Source of the DNA: Cliona cf. orientalis
Lineage: Eukaryota > Porifera > Demospongiae > Clionaida > Clionaidae
NCBI GenBank assembly: GCA_963930775.1
Contig: OZ005699.1
Location: forward strand, 5,601,501-5,665,500
Length of the DNA stretch: 64,000 bases
Direction of reading: 5' to 3'
Positions 43,315 through 53,716 of this stretch are shown here, piece by piece; the first letter of the stretch is position 1, and every line of letters begins with the position of its first letter. The notes beneath the pieces were generated by a model that ran no database searches, was not told the origin of the DNA, and saw nothing but the letters and a program-made list of their open reading frames with translations. The position numbers and the translations under genes were made by a program.

Positions 43315-44436
43315 TTACTGCACATATAAATCAATCAGTTCAACTGTGATGTCTTCATCATTAGTACCTTCATCGCAACAGATGTTCACTTCAATTGCAT
43401 CAGTTATTGGAGCAGGAAGCTGTACACTGAACCATGGGGGAGAGTTGGTACCAGTGCAGCAGGTACCTTCACACTGCTGGCCATCCCAGAGCTTATCCTC
43501 TACGTATAGGTGGCCTAGTGTGAAGCCACTCATTGAATTTCCTGATTCACAGTAGTAATTATTACCAATAGATGATGGAGGAGGTTCTTGTCCATTAGTA
43601 CTTGAGCATGGACATGAGCGCATTGAAGTGCTGTGTTCATTTTCACCAGCCACATAGCTCCAAATATGCTGTGTACCATGAGTAATGGTGATGCCATCTA
43701 CACTTTGGGAACTGTTTGATCTGAATGCATCAGGACCGCCGATTTGATAGCCGATAATCCTACCACACACTCGGCTATATCGATTAAAAGTTGAGTATTG
43801 TACACCTGGACAACTTCCTGAAGCTGAGACTGGTCTCCCACAGCCCCTAACTCCACCACTGCTGTACTCCCTCCAGGCTGATGGACACTGCTCAGCAGGG
43901 TTGCTCATATTCAGGTAGGCTATGTGGTACCATAAACCTGGTCCACAAGACGTCTGGATTTGTAGACTGGTATGTTGTGATTGCGCTAAGAGAAAGGTAT
44001 TTAATGTACCTAGCAGTTCAGTAGAAGATTTTGATATGTTGAGCAGAAGTTCTTTATTATTTTGGCACACACTACACTGAGGTCCAATGATTTCTTGTAA
44101 TGTATCATTGCTGAGTTTATCAATCTTATTCAGAATCTTGGTCTCTGCAGATGATAATCGGGTGTAGATAGCCACAGATAGTCCAATTGTTAGGATATTA
44201 ATTAGCAAGAGTATTACCATCACGATAATCAGAATCATAAAAAATTTTCGTGCTCTTTTTGAATTGTTTCCGTTTGTCTCCTTTTGCTCGCTTTGCTGTA
44301 ATGTCCTGAGTTCATAACTTGGATTTTTCTTTGTTGGGATAGTTGATGTCATTGGATCGTCTGCACTGCTGTATTCTGGTGTCATAACTTCAGTTCTATT
44401 GTCTGTGGCTTTATTATTGAATATAGCTTTACTCAT
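43315..44436 (-). CDS. R16: type II membrane receptor-like protein with divergent tail, full length
   Basis: 373 residues from MSKAIFNNKA. The tail (1-65) lacks the MDN/MEN start and the paired tyrosines; it keeps PEYSS and PSYELRTL. The transmembrane helix is at about 66-90 (FFMILIIVMVILLLINI). The stalk (91-165) contains two extra cysteines (CSVC), which could form disulphides between chains. The ectodomain (167-373) has CGPGLWYH, LNMSNPAEQCPSAWREY, RGCGRP, VCGRIIGYQ, WSYVAG, CPC, LWDGQQCEGTCC and PPWFSVQLPAP, and ends LIDLYVQ. It is closest to R10 and psi-R15 in the ectodomain. No defect in the frame. The promoter-like block just upstream is inverted compared with R11, so expression may be altered. 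Confidence 0.85.
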   Translation of the reverse strand: MSKAIFNNKATDNRTEVMTPEYSSADDPMTSTIPTKKNPSYELRTLQQSEQKETNGNNSKRARKFFMILIIVMVILLLINILTIGLSVAIYTRLSSAETKILNKIDKLSNDTLQEIIGPQCSVCQNNKELLLNISKSSTELLGTLNTFLLAQSQHTSLQIQTSCGPGLWYHIAYLNMSNPAEQCPSAWREYSSGGVRGCGRPVSASGSCPGVQYSTFNRYSRVCGRIIGYQIGGPDAFRSNSSQSVDGITITHGTQHIWSYVAGENEHSTSMRSCPCSSTNGQEPPPSSIGNNYYCESGNSMSGFTLGHLYVEDKLWDGQQCEGTCCTGTNSPPWFSVQLPAPITDAIEVNICCDEGTNDEDITVELIDLYVQ

Positions 44437-44451
44437 TAAAGGTCACGATAT

Positions 44452-44547
44452 CTCATAGACTATTAGCTATCATAGGTGAAAGGAAGAAAACCAATTAAAG
44501 GCTATGATTCAGGCACAGTTCAAGGTTCTTACGTTATGAAATATTTA
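44452..44547 (+). promoter_or_regulatory. Inverted promoter-proximal block upstream of R16
   Basis: The plus strand here (tcatagactattagctatca, gaaaggaagaaaacc, gattcaggcacagttcaagg) aligns with the minus strand upstream of R11 (tcataggctattagctacca, aaaaggaagaaaacc, ggttcaggtatatagttcaag). Sequence further upstream (44,560-44,845) is in the normal orientation. Confidence 0.75.
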
Positions 44548-44699
44548 TACTACTGTTTTGAACACAAACTATATGTTATTGTATTGCTAATGTAGATGCC
44601 TTGTGTATGCTGTAAATGTTGTATGTATGTTATGTATGACACAGATTGTGAAATTTTAAGAACTCTAGCTTTGCATGCACAACTAAATAATTGTATATT

Positions 44700-44845
44700 T
44701 TGGTTGTTGGGTTTTTAGCTGCATAAACTAGGACATGTTTGTACCCTCTTCTGGTCTAATGTTTTGGATATTGATGTCAAAATTACTTTCACTTCTCAAC
44801 TAAATCACCTGACATTGATATCTTAATATCACATGTAGTGTTGTT
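44700..44845. repeat. Conserved distal upstream block before R16
   Basis: Match to 28,679-28,812 in the same orientation relative to the gene (ggatattgatgtcaaaatta, tcacctgacattgatatctt). Confidence 0.55.
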
Positions 44846-45052
44846 TGTGTGCTAGATATGCAGTACTGCATAGTTGTAGGGCTCGGATATAATATTGCTT
44901 TGACCCCATAGTTCTATAAACTGAAGTGAGGGACTTTTTGGCGCATTTTGGATGCCCATAGTAATTATGCATGATTTCTTGTTAATTTAGCAACATTTGG
45001 CCACACTAAAGTACATAGCGTTTTAGTGAAAGGTAACTATTTCAATATTAGA

Positions 45053-45108
45053 GGTCTCTCGAGCACAAAACCCTTGGTGCGCTGCATGGCATTAGCTACG
45101 CGCTTTAG
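45053..45108. repeat. Partial GCGCATGCGC-type repeat end
   Basis: ctctcgagcacaaaaccctt matches, in reverse, the right end of the insertion at 34,640-34,668. A MITE follows directly. Confidence 0.5.
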
Positions 45109-45110
45109 TA

Positions 45111-45470
45111 CCGTAGAATCCCGCGATTACGCCCCCCTTTGTGCATGCTAGGATTGGGCAAAAGTGGGGAGGGGGCTTATACGCGGGATCCTTACATTTC
45201 CGTGTGACGACCATTACCTACCGTCGAATGCCACGTGGGCACGCGATCTCTGTACTGTGTGGTGGGCAAAACTCGAGAAAAACGACAAAGTAAGGCATAA
45301 TATGACACAAATAACTAGTTTGCTAGCTGTAGCTACTGTTTTTGTTGATTTATGGGCTCCATTTTACAGTCAGGGAGGGGGGGGGGGGGCTTATACGCGA
45401 GACAAAAGTACCTATAAAAATGGAGGGGGGGCTTATGCGCGAGGGGGGGCGTAATCGCGGGATTCTACGG
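45111..45470. mobile_element. TA-flanked foldback MITE, family CCGTAGAATC, copy 2
   Basis: The ends CCGTAGAATCCCGCG and CGCGGGATTCTACGG are flanked by TA (45,109-45,110 and 45,471-45,472). Closely similar to 2,971-3,354, with differences mainly in G-run length and a small deletion. Confidence 0.85.
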
Positions 45471-46499
45471 TATTACATCTCAGTTGTATATAGTTGATTG
45501 TACCTATAAGTTTGGCCCTCTTCACACTCACTCTGTTCATTCATCATGAAAGTTTTCTATGATGTGTGTGTATGTTTGTGTTTAAGTTGATGTTGTATGG
45601 CTCTTTAAACATATATAATTATTAAATTTATTCTAATAGAATACAAGTGAAAAAATAACTATGATTTTAACTTTTATGGAGAACCTGTTGGAGTGTGGTC
45701 ATAAGCAAGTGATACCACAAGCCTTTTAGCAAAATCCACATAATATCGTGTTTATGCTTAGCTTTATATAACCGTGGCAATAATATCTATAATTAGTGCA
45801 AGAAATTTGTGATCTGGCATTTTTCATAATGTATCTTAATGTAGACTATGACGAACTTTACCAGAAAATCATGGATAGGATAAATAACAGTGGACTCTTT
45901 TAAGATACATATATACAAAGTATGTTAAAGCTCAGTGATGCCTGGGCTGCTCACTGCGTTACACAAATATTTACCCCACGCGCATGCACAAGGGGGCCAG
46001 TGTAATCAGTTGTGTCATTGTTGTTGTCGTTATGAGCACAAAAATCGCCATATCTCGAGATGTAGGCATCAGTGAGTGACTCATAAGCATAATGAATCAA
46101 TCTAATTTGGCAGCAATAAACTTCAATTAAATAAGCGCCACCTAAAATAATTGATGTCTGGATAGGCACCTTAAATTAGAACTGAAAACAATTGCGTACA
46201 TGTAGTTCTCAAAGCAAGGCTGTCACCTGTATTAAAACATGTAAAGTACATTGTAAAGAAACATGGCTTTTGGTATTGTATGTATGATACCGCAGCACCG
46301 GTAACGCTGATCAGCTAGCAGTTTATATATGTATCTAGGCTAGCTGTCTCTTACATTTATGTAGGCACTTACCTACTACTTTGATATCTTTCTGGATTTA
46401 GAGACAGCCATTTTGAAGAAACATGGTTTTTGGCATGGTTTATATGATTATATATAATAATTACGTGATTTAGAAGATCGAAGGGCTCTTACAACTCAC
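45471..46499. other. Spacer with a duplicated 220-bp block
   Basis: The segment 45,885-46,110 (gatgcctgggctgctcactg, then gagcacaaaaatcgcc) matches 48,455-48,665 and includes the start of a GCGCATGCGC repeat in reverse. The rest is non-coding. Confidence 0.5.
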
Positions 46500-46800
46500 T
46501 TCACGTGTTTTCTAGGCTGACATAATCCCGTGGATATATATAGATAGCCCTGTGCTATGTATAGCACGCACCATGATCAGCGTGCCGCCGGACCAATGTA
46601 GCTGTACTGTGCTATTGAGTTCTTAGCTTTGAAAATTTTCACTGTCGAGGTCCAGAGACACTCTCAGATTCCCGATGATCTGAGGCTAGTCTTCAACCGA
46701 GCCGCCAGCATCGTACTCTACAGTGAAGTGAACCCACTATATTGATGACCTTTACCGCACACACCATTTCAACTATGTAGCTACTGAGGGCATGGTCAAG
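46500..46800. repeat. Interspersed repeat, copy 2 of 3
   Basis: Matches 12,107-12,420 and 46,990-47,290 (gtgctatgtatagcacgcac, actctcagattcc, cactatattgatgacc). Confidence 0.55.
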
Positions 46801-46989
46801 CTTTCATTACTTGCCCAGTAGAAATTTACTTTTCTGCAGTTATTAGGTAATGATGACGTAATCTATGAGGTAATTGCCAGAAAACTTAGGGCCTCCGTGG
46901 AGCCTTTCTGAGACTTGAAAATCAGTATATATGTAGAGTATCTGACGCATGTATCCAGCGAATACATTATAAGCTGAGCGCTACTTTCT

Positions 46990-47290
46990 CCGGCTGCGAA
47001 GCACCGCCGGCCGAACTTCACGCGTTCTCTTGGCTGACGTAAGCCTTGTGCTATATATAGCACGCACGCTGTGTGCCATGCCGCGACTAACCTGATGTTC
47101 AGAAGCTGTCGAGTTCGTCTCCTGTGATTGAAAATTGTCAGTGTCGAGGTCGAGAGTCGGCCGTGGTCGACTCTCAGACTCCATCTCTGCGATTGAGGCG
47201 CCAGTATCAATGTGTGTACGCACTATATTGACGACCTTTTACCATATGAACCATTACATGCAGCTACTGGGCAAGTGGTCAAGTTTTCAT
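46990..47290. repeat. Interspersed repeat, copy 3 of 3
   Basis: Contains gtgctatatatagcacgcac, gccatgccgcgac and gactctcagactccatct in the same order as copies 1 and 2. Copies 2 and 3 lie about 0.5 kb apart in direct orientation. Confidence 0.6.
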
Positions 47291-47340
47291 TATGATACAA
47301 AATAGGGGAAACTTCTCTCCTGTCCCCTGCAAGCATAATA

Positions 47341-47755
47341 CTGTATGGTGGGTAATTTTCGTGGGGTGCTAATTTTTGTTATTTTCGTGGTTGACTTGGC
47401 AGTCACGAAATTTTCCCACCCACGAAAATTAATGCCTACGAGTCCATGATGATGGGCGTGTGCAGCGCGGCCAACACTTTCCAGTGTTAACAAGCAACAG
47501 TAGCCACTGTCATCCAGCATCTTTGACACTAATATTCTTCTATCTCATACCTTTTGTCCAAATCTCTGTAGGTATGACTTAGTAACAAAGAAGATCGCGA
47601 GTGCGTGTATTGATTACATCATCGCTTATGCAGCAGTGCCACGCCCCTAGACTGGTACTTGCTGTCACGAACTTTAAAACCATAAAAATTAATCTTGAGG
47701 GCCTTTTCGGACTTTCCACGAAAATTACACCCCACAAAAATTACCCGCCAGACGG
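47341..47755. mobile_element. TA-flanked foldback MITE, family CTGTATGGTGGGTAA
   Basis: The left end CTGTATGGTGGGTAATTTTC mirrors the right end AAAATTACCCGCCAGACGG, both flanked by TA. The interior repeats CACGAAAATTA and its complement. There is no coding. Confidence 0.75.
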
Positions 47756-48454
47756 TAATTAACTTTTATCACATGCGTGAGGCACATGTGTGAGGGGCTA
47801 CTTGAGAGAGCTTGTCAAGAAGCAAGAAATTAAAGCAATGGTGATCAGTAAATGTTGTTAAAGAAACATGTATATTTCAGGAAGAATAGTGTGTAGGTCT
47901 AGTGATGGTTCTGTAAATTCGATTGACTCATGCATCACTGGTCACAATAGGTTGTCAACTAGCTACACTTTACTTTGTGTGTACTAGATTTGCTGATCTG
48001 GCACACATGTAGTAATAAATTATTACATAATTGCATGCAATTGGCATTAATTTAAAGCATTCTTGTGATTACTCTAGATCTAGGCATGGCATATAACTTT
48101 ACACTTTTGCTATTTTAATTAGCTTAAAATGCAGCTGTAGGTATTACAATGCACCGAGGGTTTTGCATGATAATGCTTCTACTATTAATAAACATGGAGA
48201 TAATATATATTATTGTTGCATGAGTCACAATAATAGCTACACTACTGGAAGCCTTGTTTGATTCCCTAAAATTTTCCCTTTTAATTGTCATACCAGTGTA
48301 CAGGCAGATATGATTTATAAGGATAATTGGCTCTCTCATACTCATGCTTGTGTTTCACTTTGAAAGGGTGCTGATCTTTGATTGGGATATAAGCATTTTA
48401 CCAAGGGCTTATGGCTTGTGGTATCACTTGCTCATGACCACACTCCAAGAAGTT
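47756..48454. other. Spacer, nothing recognised
   Basis: AT-rich, no supported gene or repeat. Confidence 0.3.
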
Positions 48455-49238
48455 CTCAATGGATAACAGTGACTCTTTTAAGATACAAAGTATGTACAAG
48501 TTCAGTGATGCCTGGGCTGCTCACTGCATGACAAAAATATTTATCCTGCACGTGTGTATAAGGGTGGTAATGTAATCAGTTGTGTCATCATTGTCGCTGT
48601 CATTCAATTTGTCGTTGTGAGCACAAAAATCGCATCTCGAAATGTAGGCGTCTAAGTGACTCATAAGTGCAACGTATCAATCAAAGTTGGCGAAAAACTG
48701 GCTTCAGTGGGCTTCAAATCAAGGGACGCAGTCCATGAGCATTGACCACTGTAGCTACGCCTATCGACAGTGCTTACTCAATGCATAATTAATGCATGCA
48801 CATTGTGCTTTCTGCATGCTCATGGGCATGCAAGTATATAAACTGGTGAAGATTGTTGAAGTATTCTGCTATACTGGCTATCCAGATCCAATGACTGAAA
48901 TCTAAAACCCTATTTAAAATCGGAATGTAAGATAGCCATTACAACAAAGAGATTGTCAAAATGTTCTGCTATACTGGCTGCCAGCTATCCAGATCCAATG
49001 ACTGAAATCTAAAGCCCTATGAAACTAATTTAAGATCAGAATGTAAGATAGCCATTGCAACAAAATACAGGTAATAGGAGTTGTAGTTTGATGCAGAGTG
49101 CTTTTTGTGGTTGAATTATTGGAACTAAATAGAAAATCGCTATTCTTAAAAAAGTAATGATTATGACCATGCGCATAAAAGTAGATCTACAGATTACACA
49201 ATGTGTACCTGGGGTACGTACTCTACAGAACTCTAGTT
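48455..49238. repeat. Duplicated block plus reverse GCGCATGCGC repeat with internal tandem
   Basis: The segment 48,455-48,665 matches 45,885-46,110. The repeat runs in reverse to ggtacgtactctacagaactctagtt at 49,238. Inside, about 100 bp are tandemly doubled (tctgctatactggct at about 48,868 and 48,966). Confidence 0.65.
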
Positions 49239-49389
49239 ACATACAAATAATTGTCAGCATGATAACTCCTAATTTTCGTCCAAGGCTAATCTTATAGGGT
49301 GTGCCTTCTCTATGTGTAGCTATGTTTCACATGCATGTTGTTTTTATTAAGCCTTATAAATGGTATTATTATGAAGCATGTACATTATA

Positions 49390-49568
49390 CTGTAGTGTCC
49401 TGGGCAAGCGCCCACTCTTGGGAAAGTGCCCATGTAGCTCGTTTCAAGCGATCAATGTATCAGCTTCTGTACAAATGTGTGGAAGTTGTATCCTGCATAA
49501 GTGCCCATGCAGGCCAAAATTGTGAGTTATGTTTAAGTGCCCACGGGCATTTATCTGGGACACTACGG
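49390..49568. mobile_element. TA-flanked foldback MITE, family CCGTAGTGGCCC, copy 3 (diverged)
   Basis: The left end CTGTAGTGTCCTGGGC mirrors the right end CTGGGACACTACGG, with flanking TA. The interior shares AAGCGCCCA/TGGGCA-like blocks with 23,135-23,298. Confidence 0.65.
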
Positions 49569-49651
49569 TATATACAGTAAGAGGTCATCAACTGTGAAAA
49601 AGTATGTAAGGCCATATAAAATTTCATTCCCGCCCGTCCCAGTTTTTACAG

Positions 49652-50371
49652 GCCATAAGTGATGTTGATACCATCTAGATTTATATGGTTGCCATTGGGA
49701 GAATTTCGTTTAAAAGCATCTGGCGCTTCAAATTGATATCCAATCACTCTTCCACATATCCTGCTGTACTATTGATAGGTTATGTACTGTATAGAAGCAA
49801 AGCCTATTGTTGTGGTTGGTCTTCCAAAAGCCCTTACTCCACTCTCATTGTACTCCCTCCAGGCAGATGGACACTGCTGTGATGGATCACTCATATTGAG
49901 GTATAGACTAATTGATGCCATAGTCCTGGTCCACAGTGCATTACACTAAGTCTTAGGTACCATGTTAGCAATGGAATGTAATTTTTAAAGGTTTGTATCT
50001 TACTTTCTGGGATAAATTAATTTGAGTTGACTAACTAAAGCTGACCTAATGTAATTATTTGAATTTTCCAGCTGACTTAGCACTTTAGACTGCTCAGATG
50101 ATAAGCATTGAAGGTTATCACATACAATGCATTGATATGAGTATAATTAGCAAAAGTATATCACTATCATAATTATAGTCATAACTGTGATATATTTTAT
50201 AGTATTTGGTGATCCTGATACGTTTATTTCCTTTACTCCTTTCAAAGCATAATAATGTCTTCTATTTTTTTTGAGCTCATAACTTGGGTTAGTCTCTGTC
50301 TTAATTGCTGAGTATGCTTCATTGATAGTGATTTGAGTCAAATCTACTTCATCATATGTAGTATTCTCCAT
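49652..50371 (-). pseudogene. psi-R17: receptor copy lacking its C-terminal half
   Basis: The start MENTTYDEV is intact with paired tyrosines (TTYDEV and AYSAI, 14 apart) and NPSYEL. The transmembrane region is shifted by indels near 50,150 and the stalk is in several frames. The first half of the ectodomain (SDPSQQCPSAWREY, then GR, then IGYQF and DGINIT) is readable at 49,652-49,930. Homology ends at 49,652, so WSYVAG to the C-terminus is missing. Closest to R13 in the tail. Confidence 0.8.
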
Positions 50372-51320
50372 AATTTTAAGCATTATCTGTAAACTTCCTA
50401 TTAACTTACTAGATATTTCTTCCTTGTATCTTATGCTTTATGTATTGAATTACCATTGTATGGTAGCTAATAGCGTTGAGTTATCATCACCTTTGTTGAT
50501 TTTCTTTCTGCATGTAATTGGGATATAGGGCTTCGACCAAATAAGAAAAAACTGAAGGGATTATAATTTTGATATTAGCTTGACACAGGATTTCAAACAA
50601 GTGTAAGCCACTGCATGCACAAATATATATAGACAGGGCTCATACCCTGCCCCTAGGTGGGTCAGCTAGATAGTATGCTAGACTAAGACGTGTGTTGAGA
50701 TTAGCTTGTGTTTCTCATGTCAGTAATTAAATTTCTTGTAGAAGGTATTATAGGGCTTATACAATATGACCAGTATAAGCAAGCTAGGAATATTGAAACA
50801 TGGTAACCAGCTGTGTAGCGTTCGATAGAGTTGTACTAAGTGACATCAAAATTATTTCCATATTATAGCAATGCATTTGGCTACACTTAGCAGTTTAGAG
50901 AAAGTCCACACTAGAAGCTATAATATTTCAATATATCAAGCATCAAGAGAACTATTCTGCTATAATTATTATGATTATTATAATGTTAATATGATTGGTA
51001 GTCTTCTCGAGGTATTGGTCATCTTGTAACTTTACCGTCTAGTAATATTCAATTGCTCATCTATCGTGTCCTGATTTGATTTACTGTGTTTGTATAGGAG
51101 ATCATAATCCTCTGGTATTTTATCCGCTGTACATAGCTTTCATAAAACTGTGTTGTGATAATAATAACCATATGTCTGCCCCATGCGTGTGCAAACATGT
51201 TATTTTGGGATATCTGTGTGTTTTGATTATTTTTACTTGTTACCAGTTACTCATCCTTTTGGCTTGAGTTGTTTTTCCCAACATACGGTACTACATATGC
51301 TGTAGTATAGCACGTGGAAA
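50372..51320. repeat. Upstream of psi-R17: third copy of part of the duplicated unit
   Basis: The segment 50,820-51,310 matches 33,730-33,850, 34,680-34,790 and 35,100-35,290 (gcatttggctacacttagca; cttctcgaggtattg; taactttacc). The MITE at 24,315/34,842 and the hAT-like element are not present at the corresponding positions. Confidence 0.65.
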
Positions 51321-53716
51321 ATCGTTTTGCCCCCCTCTTGATCTCATATTAGCTTGCTATGGCTCCCCTTGGGAACTCCCTAGCTTCCCCCCCCCCTAAA
51401 ATTTGTGGGTGTGCATGAATACTAATACATTCCAGAGTGACCTCTATAAATGAATAGATACCGTTACACAGGTCATGAACCATACGAACAGCTATTACAC
51501 ATGACATATACGCAGTTCGATACTCTCCCTCACCCTCTTCATATACTCTTGGTCACATGCATGTATTACTACATTATAATATAACTATAGAGTGTGCATG
51601 CATGCATGCAGTACATGTAATTAACTGTGTGCAAGGGATTATTGCAGTTACAGTATGTGTTTCATAAGGAACCTCTCACATAATATACCATGCCAAAAGC
51701 TATGTTTCTTCACAAGTACCTTATATATTCTAATACAGGTGACACCCTAACTTTGAGATCTACACAATGTTTTCGGTTCTAGTTTGTCTCTATACAAAAG
51801 TCCCATAGACTAAGTGTGCAATTATTTTCTTAATTGCACACTTATTGGCTTAGTAATTGCACACTTACTGACCGGTAGCGGTGCGCGCTGGACCAATCAG
51901 ATCGCACGTACAATCATAGCAACACTCATCAGCCCAGCAACGAACAAGTCCTGACCGATAGCGTCGCGCACTGGACCAATCAGATCACCCATACGATCAT
52001 AGTAACAAGCACTAGCCCAGAAACGAATGAATCCTTGAATAGTGGATAAGCTGGCCACCATGGCATTGTGGAGATCGACAGACTCAGGCTTTGTGTAAGT
52101 CATCGAGCTAGACCGTTCCTCTTCTTCTTCTTCTTGTATCTATGCGTCTGCTCTGCTGTCAGAATGCTGAGCTCTAGAATGAGCGAGCGAAACGGCGACA
52201 GACTCATTATAGTACTATTCCTTATGCATATGATAGTAAGGTATGGTCAGAACTTCAGCTAGCACAATAGCTTCTTATGACTGTTGAACTCATTGACCAC
52301 TTACCAACATTGATCTTACAGCAACATTCTCGTGGTTGGCCTTGTGCCTCAGCTACAACAATGGCTGCCCCGCAGCCCCTTGGCTAACTGTACTATATGA
52401 TTAACTTGTTATGTATCAGAAAATGCACTCGGCTTCGCCTCGTGCAATTACTTTCCTTCTAATACATAACTCATGCAATTATTTCCCAAATTGCACTCGG
52501 ATTCATTTCCTATACTAATTTAACCTTTTCGGACATCAATTATTTTTATTTACCGTACCCTCGTGAAAGAGGGCCCACTACGGAATATCAGCCCACCCTC
52601 CACTTTGAGCTCAATTTTCTGCTAAGGTCTAGTGTTTACTTGAATATGCGCCTATGTGTAGCTGCCCTCGAAAACACAGCTCAAATGGCTGGTTTATGTG
52701 GACTGAACTTCGAATAGTCTATGATTGTTAAGTAATCTGCTAAACAGCCGTAAAACTAAGTCTAGCTAACTTTTTGCATGTTTATGCCATGTTTCAGCAC
52801 AAATAAACTGCTAGCGATCGTAGCCACGCCCACTTAATACGTCTGCATCAACGACGCACGGTAAAGTATTGTGGTCAATGGGCGCCTCCTTAGTTTAGGT
52901 GCCCTTTGACCTGCTCATGAATTTTCTATTCTAACTGAAGGTGCCTGCGTGATGTGATGATCTTGATGTGGGAAGAATTAATGAACAGCATATTAGGTAC
53001 AATCGCTAGAAGAATTACAAGGTGTACATCAATTTTCAAAAATGAAGCATCTTGCAAAACCATTACAGTTTAGTATGGTAGTCAAGTGTGATTAATGCTT
53101 ACAGACACTGATGGCCAGATACCGCATGCCTTGTGTTGACCACATGTCATCTTACATTCACCCAGCCAGTGAGAGCTGCTAGCTAGATCGGGGCTACTAC
53201 TACATCTGGGCTACTCATTGGAATAAACTCATGATCTGCTTCACAGGCACTGGGTCTGGTGTATTTGCTAAAAAAATCAGTATAAAATTTCATAGGTGGA
53301 GTTGTCCTACAGGAATTTTTTAAACACAAACATTTTTGTTACAAAATTGATTACACGAAAATTTCAGGACCTATATATGAGTTTCATAAGGAATCTCTCA
53401 TATATACCATACCGAAAGCCATTGTTTTCACACAGCTTTCCGAAATAATTTATTGGTGTATATAGGAAGATAATGAACCTTGGGAGAGGGAATGATAATA
53501 TTATTATTACGTACAATCACTAGACATATTATTGAGTGGATATCAACTGTGAAAAATGAAGTAATCAAGTGTGTTAAATTACATGTTCCTGGAGCCGTAT
53601 TACAAAATAAATACAATATGTGGAGACATTCAATCAGCCACATGTTACTACAATATTGTCCTTTCATGGTATAGCAATATAGTGTAGTTAGTACCCAATG
53701 TTACAAGTTCAGAGGA
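51321..53716. other. Long spacer with an 82-bp tandem duplication
   Basis: The segments 51,869-51,950 and 51,951-52,032 are diverged direct copies (ctgaccggtagcg / ctgaccgatagcg; ggaccaatcagat). The segment 52,400-52,510 has repeated tgcactcgg/cctcgtgcaatta motifs. No gene is supported. Confidence 0.5.
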
